This document shows positions 55,600 through 64,000 of a stretch of 64,000 nt of DNA, in pieces. Both the position numbers and the translations under genes were made by a program. The notes beneath the pieces are model-generated. The model saw only the letters and a program-made list of their open reading frames with translations, was not told where the DNA came from and ran no database searches. The stretch's first letter is position 1, and each line of letters starts with the position of its first letter. This stretch comes from Halictus rubicundus. Taxonomy: Eukaryota; Arthropoda; Insecta; Hymenoptera; Halictidae. The stretch covers positions 21,822,720 through 21,886,719 of the forward strand of contig NC_135151.1 of assembly GCF_050948215.1 (NCBI RefSeq), in the 5' to 3' direction.

Positions 55600-57372
55600 T
55601 GGCGATGTTTTCATGAAGACTGTTGCAACCCCCAAAATACATCGTTAGCCTAACTTCTTAGCTGAAATATCCATCTAAAAAAGTGTCAACCACGTGAAAA
55701 ATGGTACGGCGACCCTGTCGCGCTCAATTGGCTGCGCGTTAATTCACCCTTAGGACTGCACTGGTTGGATAGAGTATGTGTTCCATTCCCGTGACTATGG
55801 CACCTGCGAGCGTAGGCACCAATTTCAGGAAGAAAACCATTTCTCACGGCTTTCCTCGGGAAAGATTTAGCTGGGGCAGCTCTTTTGGTCGTTGAACCCC
55901 TTTGCGATTCATGGGGATACGTGACGTACCGACGCCGAGACGCGACGCGACGCGACGAGACGCTAGGCGTCTCCGCGGTGCCGCGCAACTTTTCCGGCTG
56001 CTTAAACGCGTGTATCGCTGCGATTTAACCGCGTGCCGACCCCGTTAACCCCTAATTCGACAAGTTCGTCCTCGCTCGACCTTTATAGATATTAATTATC
56101 CTCGGGATAACGCGACGGCGTTTGTACGTCAACGATCCACCCCCTGGCAACCCCCCACTCGCCCCCCCCACGACCTCTCGTCCTCTCATCTTCCTTCGGC
56201 CGCACGCCAGAGACTCTTCGCGTGCTCCTTTCCCCATGAATCGGGTTCTTTGTACGCATTACCTTTGAAACTACTTTCCGACCTCCTACCACCTAGCCTC
56301 GGTCTCTGTCTCGTCGCTGTGCGTGGGACATTCATTGTCTCTGTCTCCGGTCTCGTGCCTCTAAGCCGTCTATTCTGCCTCTATCCTGCCTCTCTCTACG
56401 ACCCTCATTTCCTCTTACAGATGTATGCTCGCCTGCACCTTTTTTCACTTCCCTTTTAGCGGCGCTACGGCTCTGGTCCTTCTTTGTACGTCTCTCCTCT
56501 CTCATCGCCGCGAGCATTATTTTCATCGCTTATTTCCGCACAAACAACCACCGGCTTGACGGAAAGATAGAGGTCGGAGGAACGGAGAGAGAGGGGGGGG
56601 AGAGAGAGAGAGAGGGAGGGGAGACAGGAAAGAGGACGACTAGAGAAAATAACGGAAAGGAAGTTCTTCGCGTGCAGAGGAAATAGCACGGGGGGTTGAA
56701 GCGTGCGGAATGATCACGCGTAATTACGCACACCGTCGAGTGGCTCGTGTAACGGGAAAATTACGGCGACCACGGGACGAGTTAACATTAATTCCCGCTT
56801 TTTCAAGACATTTCACATTTCACTTTACAGGTCGCTAACTATCCTCGACGACTCGAAATATGCTGCGGGAATTTTTGATATCGCGCCGGGGTCCCGGTGT
56901 ACTTTACTTTGGTTGGATTAACCAGTTAATGGGGCTGTTCTGGCTTTAAGTGCCTTGTTTTTTTCTGTACCAATGTTTTCGAAATTTTTCAGAGGACTTG
57001 TAGAAATTTCTGCATTAGACTTTTGCGCGCACGGTTTGTCGGTAGTTGAATTATATAGATTATTCTGTTGAAGTGAAAACGATTGTAACTACGTTAGTCA
57101 ATGTTTGTTTTTCAATATTTTTCAATCATACTATATTCAACTGTCGGCTGATCGATGGTTTTCCTGACCACACCTCTTTCTATTATTCCATTTCGTTTGA
57201 CCCTCTGAATAGAATTAGTTGTAATTCTTCAACATCAATTTAATATGGTCAGGTTAGGATTGCAAATGTTAGTGTATGATGGAAAGTTAAAAATTACGAA
57301 GTTTGGCGTTGAAGCCACGAAGTGTCAGAACTTGAAAGTAAAAATAAAATTGAAACTTTTGTTTTAATCCAG
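55600..57372. other. GC-rich gene-free block
   Basis: CpG-rich to about 56900, with GACGC pentamers at 55938-55962 and the AG microsatellite at 56585-56627. Frames under 105 codons and none recognised. Confidence 0.5.
56585..56627. repeat. (AG)n-rich microsatellite
   Basis: AG dinucleotides with G-run interruptions. Confidence 0.9.
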
Positions 57373-58130
57373 TACAATTTTTTCTCTATATATGTCGCCA
57401 AGGCCTGGACGTTAATCGTCGCGGATTTATCCCCACTGCCGCGGGGTATTCCCCGTGAGGGGCCACGAAATTGACCTACTGTCTTCGCGAATATTAACAC
57501 TAAACCTACCAAGCACGAAACATTTACAGTTTTTTCTCTATATATGTCGCCAAGAACTGGATGATAAACGTCGCGGAGTTATCCCCACTACCGCGGGGTA
57601 TTCCCGTGAGGGGCCACGAAATTGACCTACTGTCTTCGCGAATATTAACACTAAACCTACCAAGCACGAAACATTTACAGTTTTTTCTCTATATATGTCG
57701 CCAAGAACTGGATGATAAACGTCGCGGAGTTATCCCCACTACCGCGGGGTATTCCCGTGAGGGCCCACGAAATTGACCTACTGTCTTCGCGAATATTAAC
57801 ACTAAACCTACCAAGCACAAAACATTTACAGTTTTTTCTCTACATATGTCGCCAAGAACTGGATGATAAACGTCGCGGATTTATCCCCACTGCCGCGGGG
57901 TATTCCCCGTGAGGGGCCACGAAATTGACCTACTGTCTACGCGAATATTAACACTAAACCTACCAAGCACGAAACATTTCCAGTTTTTTCTCTATATGTG
58001 TCGCCAAGAACTGGATGATAAACGTCGCGGAGTTATCCCCACTACCGCGGGGTATACCTTGTTGCGGGGTCCCGAAGCTTGAGAGAAGTGTAAACATAAC
58101 ACGGCTCGGGCATGTCTCCTGGACGATACA
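57373..58130 (+). repeat. Tandem array of P/H chimeric units, 151-152 bp, five copies
   Basis: Units start at 57373, 57525, 57676, 57827 and 57979. Each starts with a P left half (TTTTTTCTCTATATATGTCG, GGATGATAAACGTCGCGG, TATCCCCACT-CCGCGGGGTA). It then passes through GAAATTGACCTACTGTCTTC into the H end TTAACACTAAACCTACCAAG. The last unit instead continues into a normal P right half (ATAACACGGCTCGGGCATGT). Units are almost identical. Confidence 0.9.
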
Positions 58131-59809
58131 AGACTGTACTCTTCACTGTACTCTCGTTTCACTCGTTCTAGAGATCCTTGAGTTGTCTATATCGCGAGAG
58201 AAGGTCTCGCTATTTGTTCTCATTACTTGAAGTACATGAGAGTGTTCGGGCAATGGACGATTATCATCGGTTCGGATAATCGAGGTTCTACCGAACCGTG
58301 AACTGAGCAAGCAAGTATGTTCCGAATTGTATCGTGTTTGGACTCATTTTAATCAGAAAAATGTGACAAATGTGCTGGTAAAACTTCCGTAGGAAAATAA
58401 TTATGAATAAGAAGGCTAGGCTACTGAATTCGTATTGTTATTACTCTTCTCGGCGATCTGGGCTCCTCAAAGGGTACACGTATATCTCTTTCACATACAT
58501 TCACAAATTAGTATATAATTCCAACCACGTAAAGTTTACAGCAACGAGAGCAGGAAATGGACGAAGAAAATTGTCGAGTCGTTGAACAAAATTGGGGTTC
58601 GTAAAACCTGCTCACAGAATCAATGCAAAACGAGCCGAAGAAAACGTTCGGCGGTCGGCAGAAATGGAATTCTGCGGTGCTCTTTAGGAACCAAATTGTC
58701 GGCACCGAGTGCTATCTATCTATCGCGTCTAGTCCTCGGTTATCCATTCAGCATCGGTGCGCGGTGAATAAACAACGCGCGGCCGCTTCAAAGGGGCCGG
58801 GAACAGATTCCGCGAGGATTGGAAAAAAGCAAAAAAAAAAAAAAGAAGAGGGAAGAGAAAAAAAGGGGGACAGTAAAGTTAACGAGGGTCACGGTTGGCG
58901 CGAATGAAAATAATTTTCCTGTAATTAATCGAGCCACAGGTTTAGCAAAATTTTCTTGCACGATCGACCGTTCGCGACAGAGTTTGCCTCGTTTGCGCGA
59001 GTTTCGACGTCGCTTTGCACGTATTAACTATTCGTTAGTAGCGTGGTTCGTTCGTAGCCTCATTAGCGAGCGCTACGTACAGTCGCGCGCGCACGGCAGC
59101 GAATTACCGAGTGCTCGCAGCTGTAATACAAATTGCATGAAAACTGCAACTGCTCGGGCTAGACACACCGCTTTGCGACCGGCACTTTGTCCGGTGGTTC
59201 GGCGCTGACGGAACACCTTCGGCGAGTAGGCGACAAAAGCGTTGTCCACCCGCAGCAAGTTAACGATCGAAAAATTTGCATGTCAGTCGATGCCGTCGCT
59301 CGGTCAAGTAACCCGCCGGCCGAAAATTCCGCGAACTTTGCGTTTCCGTTGCGTCGCGTCGCGTCGCGTTGCGTCGCGTCGCTCAACAATTCACCGGAAA
59401 ACGGAAATCGGATTACCGTCTCAGTTTGCTTAACATTAACCCGCCACGGCGCCCGTTTAATCACGATAGGCAACCACCAGTTGATTTTCTTCTCTTCTCG
59501 CGCGATTAATAATCTTGCGCCTCTCCGTTGCTGCGGTAACACGCAACCTAACGCCGAGTTCCCTCGCCAAGACGAGATGCTCGATGATACGGTATTAACC
59601 CTGGAAAGAGTCGGCCGAGAGCTCCTCGAGCCCCCTAGTTACAAATATTAACTCTCCGTCGTGCAAAGTGCTCCCGGTCTTCCCTTTCGGAACTTGTATC
59701 AACATCGCTTAACACTAAACGCATCCGAGAAGTTCCACTCGTTTTTCATTTGCGGGAAGCGTATTTGTCGAGGTTCTCCGGGAGTTCTTATCAAGTTCTT
59801 TTTTTTTTA
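58131..59809. other. GC-rich gene-free block
   Basis: CpG-rich from about 58660 to 59640, with GTCGC pentamers at 59351-59382. Overlapping frames up to 154 codons (59187-59651) occur on both strands. None is recognised. Confidence 0.5.
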
Positions 59810-60005
59810 TCCAGTTGTACCAGCACGTACAATTTGAAAACAAAATTGTCCTCTATTGATCTCTCTTGCTTGTGTTGTCTGTCTTTCAATATCCTGAAAT
59901 ATCCGGGTAAATTGTCCGCTATTGATCTCTTGCTTGTGTTGTCTGTGTTTCTATATAAGATTGTACTATTTAGTCAAGTGTGAATCATCGTGATAAGAGA
60001 TACTA

Positions 60006-61292
60006 TTAGGTTGGCAAGTTAGTAATTTCGGTTTTCACTAATAGATGGCTTTATGTTTTGTTTGATTGACTTCTGTTAACGTTGCATTTGTTTCCTTTCT
60101 GACATTTCATAACTGCATCTTCTAGGTTACTTTTGAAGCAAATTACACGTAATTTTGATTAAAATTGTTAGTTCTGTGTCAATTTGAATATGGAGTGCAA
60201 AAACGAACATTATAGGCACATATTGCTTTTTTACTTCCGTAGAGGTAAAAAAGCTGCCGAGGCTCACAAAGATATATGTGAAGTTTATGGTGTGGATTGC
60301 CTAACAGAACGCACGTGTCAGAATTGGTTTAAAAAATTCCGTTCTAGAAATTTCTCACTTGAAGGCGACCAACGTTCTGGTCGACCATCTGAAGTTGATG
60401 ATGACCAAATGAAAGCCATTATTGAATCGGATCGTGATATAACTGTCCGAGAGATTGCAGACAGGTTAAATGTCTCGCATACAACTACAGAATATCGTTT
60501 AAAAAGTCTCGGAATCGTTAAGAAGCTCGATATTTGGGTTTCACACGAATTGAAAGAAATTCACTTAACGCAACGCATCAACATATGCGATATGCATCTC
60601 AAACGAAATGAAATCGACCCTTTTCCGAAGCGAATCATGACTGGTGATGAGAAATAGGTTGTTTGCAATAACACAACTCGAAAACGATCATGGCCCAAGC
60701 GTGATGAATCAACCCAAACCACGCCGAAAGCTGAATTGCACCAAAAGAAGATCATGTTGTCGGTTTGGTGGGATTACAAAGGTATTGTGTATTTTGAGCT
60801 TCTCCCAAGGAACCAAACCATCAATTCAGATGTTTATTGTCGACAACTAACAAAACTGGACATAGCAATCAAAGAAAAACGGCCAGAATCGGCAAATCGC
60901 AAAGGAATCGTGTTCCACCATGATAACGTTAGGCCACACACATCTTTGGTAACACGTGAAAAGTTATTGGAGCTTGGTTGGGAAGTGATGTCACATCCAC
61001 CATATAGCCCTGACATTGCACCATCAGATTATCATTTATTCCGAAGTTTACAAAACTCTTTGAATGGTAAAACTTTCACTAATGATGATGGTCTGAAATC
61101 GCACTTGGATCAGTTTTTCACCGAAAAGGATCAGAAGTTTTATGAGCGCGGAATTATGAAGCTACCAGAAAGATGGCAAAAGATCATAGAACAAGATGGA
61201 AAATATTTTATTGATTAAAGTTCATTGCTTTGATAAAAAAATTGGATTTTATTTCGCCTAAAAATACCGAAATTACTTTCTTGCCAACCTAA
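60006..61292 (+). mobile_element. Mariner, second copy, 1287 bp
   Basis: Same length as 36261-37547, with ends TTAGGTTGGCAAGTTAGTAA and inverted TTAGGTTGGCAAGAAAGTAA and TA on both sides (60004-60005, 61293-61294). Inserted into the older transposon fragment at 59810-61360. Confidence 0.95.
60190..61218 (+). pseudogene. Mariner transposase with one nonsense codon
   Basis: Collinear with the open gene at 36445 and without indels. The only disabling change is TAG at 60655-60657 (codon 156), where the intact copy has TGG (Trp, in DEKW). This would truncate the protein just after the first catalytic Asp. Other differences include serine in the WVPHEL motif (WVSHEL). This copy keeps the usual TGDEK and HHDNVRPHTS, where the other copy has TADEK and HHDNARPCTS. 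The downstream part has all residues of the third motif, YSPDIAPSDYHLF. Not functional as read. Confidence 0.95.
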
Positions 61293-61360
61293 TATATCGT
61301 GGTAAAATTAATTGTATAAAATGGTGTATTCTTTGGAAGAACGCGTAGAAATAATTTTTA

Positions 61361-61665
61361 GTGTGCTTGTTTTGTGCTTTGTAGGTTTAATGTTCATATT
61401 CGCGAAGACAGTAGGTCAATTTCGCGGACCCTCAAGGGGTATACCCCGCGGTAGTGGGGATAACTCCGCGACGTTTATCGTCCAGGCCTTGACGACATAT
61501 ATAGAGAAAGAAATGTAAATGTTTTGTGCTTGGTAGGTTTAGTGTTAATATTTGCGCAATAGTTCAATTTCGTGGCCACGCACGGGGTATACCCCGCGGT
61601 AGTGGGGATAACTCCGCGACGTTTATCGTCCAGGCCTCGGCGACATATATAGAGAAATCACTGTA
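61361..61665 (-). repeat. Two P/H chimeric units in reverse orientation
   Basis: Two ~150-bp units (about 61361-61517 and 61518-61665). Each has an H end (TTTTGTGCTT-GTAGGTTTA) followed by the inverted P left half (GGGGTATACCCCGCGGTAGT, GGGGATAACTCCGCGACGTT, CATATATAGAGAAA). Same composite as the array at 57373-58130 but pointing the other way, 3.2 kb away. Confidence 0.85.
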
Positions 61666-63362
61666 CTTTCCAGACGCGTTGTCCTTGGCTCATAGCACCG
61701 GTACTTCGCCGATCGCATGCAAATGTTGGAATTCCAGCGAGGTATGAGCACTTTGCGAAGATGCGTTCTCTGGCCGACTGTCTTAGGCAAGAACAATGAG
61801 CCGAAGGATGCGGCACGGATCGATACGAAGCATCAGTCCTGCCAAAGATAGGACATTTGAGTCTGAGCATTCGAACTGACAGGACAATGTATCATCCGAG
61901 CGCGAAATCGGATATCATCAACGTCCGTAAGAAATATGTGCTAATGGAGGGTTGCCCCGGTTATCATTCCTCTTACAAGGGGACATATTGAAATGATATA
62001 TTTGGATCTTAAGCAGACTTTAAGAGGACGTAATTGTTGCAAAGATATTTGACACATTTTTGTTTTTTTTTTTTAGTGACCATTATTACGCCAATCATTC
62101 TGGAATCATTGGTAAAGTGTCCTGAACGATACAAAATCCAAATTACGATTTTCCATTATGAAATTAGTGATTTCTTTTCCATTATAAAACTCTTTATCTC
62201 GAGGCTCAGCATTACTCGCTTAGTATTTCGTAGGTATTGTGAAAACTGTCAAAGGTAAAAAGTGAAAATAGATTTAAACCAATTCACACGATTTCATTTT
62301 ATTTTATTTTATGGACATGAAATGATTCAATGTAAATATGTATAATATATTGTAAGAAAATGTACCGTGTTGCTAATGACCTTTGATGTTGAAGCAACAT
62401 CAAACAATTAAATTAAAATTAAATTATTCAATGCGGTACGATATTTCATAATATTAGGTTTCCCCGAAAGTTCTCTTTGAAATGTTATTATTATTAATGT
62501 TTCGTTTTCAACAAATTTTGTAGGGCAATCTAATAATTGAAAAGTTTAAGACTCCAAAATTTTATTTATATTTTTGAAACACCACATATCTAACCGAATG
62601 AACCGTCTAAGTTTTCCAATTGTTGCCCAATTCGAAACTGAATAAATAACAGAAAACTAGGTGACAGCGTAGCACACAATATTTCATTATCGAGTCGGCG
62701 TGCAGTATTAAGCCCGGGCCCACGGCACCGTCCAGTAATTAGCCGCGCCTCGGCTAATTGAAACGCAAGTAAATATAATTAATACAATTACGTCACAAGA
62801 ATATCAGGGATTGTAATTCGTCGATGCCGGGGACGCGCGTACAGTCACGAATGAAAACGGTCACGCGTCCCGGAGATAACCAGCCGATAAGCCAAATTGC
62901 CAATTGTCGTTGTTAATTGCTCGCGTGATTCAATAGCGCCGGTGATGGTCGACTAATAAACCATCGAGTTTTGGAAAACAAAGACTCCCGGCTGGAGAAC
63001 GTCGGTAACAATGGTGGTCGACCGACGTGGCGTCGTTTAAAAATCCAACTGCAAGGACTTTATGGTGTTTGAACAATGGTCAGCGGTGCTCCACATACCA
63101 CAGTATACTTCACGCGCGTAATTAAGCGACAGCCGAATTAAAACTTTATTCAACACTGTCGGCTACTGCTTCCTGTCTGAAAACGATTACGATTCAGAAA
63201 GATCTTTTAACAATACAAACAACTGTATAACAATGCAAAGCGTACGAATGAATGTCCCATAATTATTATTAACAGTGTCAGTGTCTGTGAAACCATAATA
63301 ACGTGATACTTACAACGATCAGACAAATTCCACATGGCAAACAATGCGTTAATAAAATTTAC
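61666..63362. other. Gene-free stretch
   Basis: AT-rich in 61980-62690, GC-rich in 62690-63110. A short hairpin TTTGATGTTG...CAACATCAAA lies near 62392. A mariner-like end TTAGGTTTCCCCGAAAGTTC follows a TA at 62454, and a diverged TTAGGTTTCCTCGAAAAG lies near 63510, but neither could be linked into an element. No gene recognised. Confidence 0.45.
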
Positions 63363-63448
63363 ACACGGGGTACAACCCGCGATAGTGGGGATAATTTTGC
63401 GACGTTTATCATCCAGGCCTTGGCGACATATATAGAGAAATCACTGTA
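63363..63448 (-). mobile_element. P element, half copy
   Basis: Starts in the core (GGGGTACAACCCGCGATAGT, GGGGATAATTTTGCGACGTT) and runs to the terminal TATATAGAGAAATCACTGTA. The other half is missing. Confidence 0.85.
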
Positions 63449-64000
63449 GCATGTAGAAAAGTAGAATATTTCTGTTGAATAGCATGTGGGCTTGATGAAT
63501 CTTCAAATTAGGTTTCCTCGAAAAGGGAGGATAATTAAAGACAATTAAATTTTATTACACGTTTTCAACTTATTTCCAGATCATAATTACGCTTATTTTC
63601 CCTTGATAAACAGACAATCGGGATAACCTCGAAAGTCGACAAAAGAGGGAAATCGGAGACGGTTTAAAATTAGATAAGAGAGATACATGTAAACACTGAA
63701 GATAGAATAGGGGAGAAGGGCGAAACAAAAACAATTGGGAATATAACAATCTAACCAGTGCAGCGACCGTAAGATAGCGGGATAAAAACTCGCCACACAA
63801 CAGAAAAAACGTAAAATAGGGTTTTATTGGACAATATAAGGACACCTATAACTTCACTTGGCCGTTTCGTGGCCAAGAGGAGTGGGCTTATGGCAAGATC
63901 TTTCATTAACTAAAGAAATTAAGTCAACTACATAGGTACTTGTCGCGCTTGTATGGGGGTCAGAACGACCCATGAAACGGATCGTACACTACTGCATCTA
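63449..64000. other. Gene-free stretch
   Basis: Nothing recognised except a small hairpin CTTGGCC...GGCCAAG near 63858-63878. Confidence 0.5.

Larger units (their letters stand above)
59810..61360 (+). mobile_element. Fragment of the 6280-7385 transposon family, split by a mariner
   Basis: 59830-60005 carries AAAACAAAATTGTCCTCTAT, GATCTCTTGCTTGTGTTGTC (duplicated) and TTGTACTATTTAGTCAAGTG. After the mariner, 61293-61359 carries AATTAATTGTATAAAATGGT and the codons for MVYSLEERVEIIF. Both parts match, in order, the minus strand of 6880-7010. The mariner sits at a TA inside GATACTATATCG. Truncated at 61360 by P/H units. Confidence 0.85.

Noticed and set aside
57373..58130. CRISPR-like regular array
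   Set aside because: Units are contiguous near-identical copies with no unique spacers, and derive from P and H transposon sequence.
62454..63540. A mariner bounded by TTAGGTTTCC words near 62454 and 63510
   Set aside because: Both words point the same way, so they are not an inverted pair, and no transposase lies between them.
1..64000. tRNA genes and well known insect microRNAs
   Set aside because: I scanned by eye for T-loop/B-box words and for several conserved mature microRNA sequences on both strands and saw none convincing. A covariance-model search would be needed to be sure.

Overview
The window looks like non-coding insect nuclear DNA, probably from a hymenopteran such as a bee or ant. 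That assignment is an inference. It rests on mariner-type transposases, many TA- and TTAA-flanked short elements, and alternation between AT-rich DNA and GC-rich, CpG-rich blocks. I found no convincing host protein-coding exon, tRNA or rRNA in 64 kb, so the region is best read as a gene desert or part of a very long intron. The only open transposase gene is in the mariner at 36261-37547.

Four kinds of mobile element dominate. (1) Mariners: an intact 1287-bp element (36261-37547) and a same-length copy with one nonsense codon (60006-61292). A second family has a decayed copy (33787-34984) and two internally deleted copies (18506-18816, 49689-50136). (2) 'CAGGGTG' elements: TA-flanked Tc1/mariner-like transposons, several with very long inverted ends, carrying remnants of an IS630/Tc1-type (DUF4817-like) transposase. 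They lie at 4508-4954, 6280-7385, 26668-28324 (DD41D triad still readable), 29999-31227 and 47946-48998, with fragments elsewhere. (3) 'H' elements: ~220-bp TTAA-flanked MITEs with TTAACACTAG ends (9145, 13153, 15490, 40853, 54948, 55055). (4) 'P' elements: ~200-bp TA-flanked MITEs with ends like TACAGTGATTTCTCTATATA and a conserved GC-rich core. More than ten full or partial copies occur, some fused to H ends and tandemly amplified at 57373-58130.

Nesting gives relative ages. A CAGGGTG element split a P element at 6280-7385. The second mariner split another CAGGGTG element of the same family at 60006. One H element carrying a poly(T)-headed retroelement scrap sits inside another H element at 54948-55599. 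A third H element contains a 745-bp element with TTA flanks (15526-16270).

Other structure: a 140-145-bp minisatellite with a GTCACGTGAC palindrome in every unit (20981-21916), AT-rich tandem arrays (23402, 38400, 45884, 52796), a 245-bp long hairpin (1106-1350), a second TA-flanked foldback element (2267-2905), a dispersed repeat in opposite orientations (45428, 50205), and microsatellites. GC-rich blocks between elements contain open frames, but these are compositional and were not called as genes.
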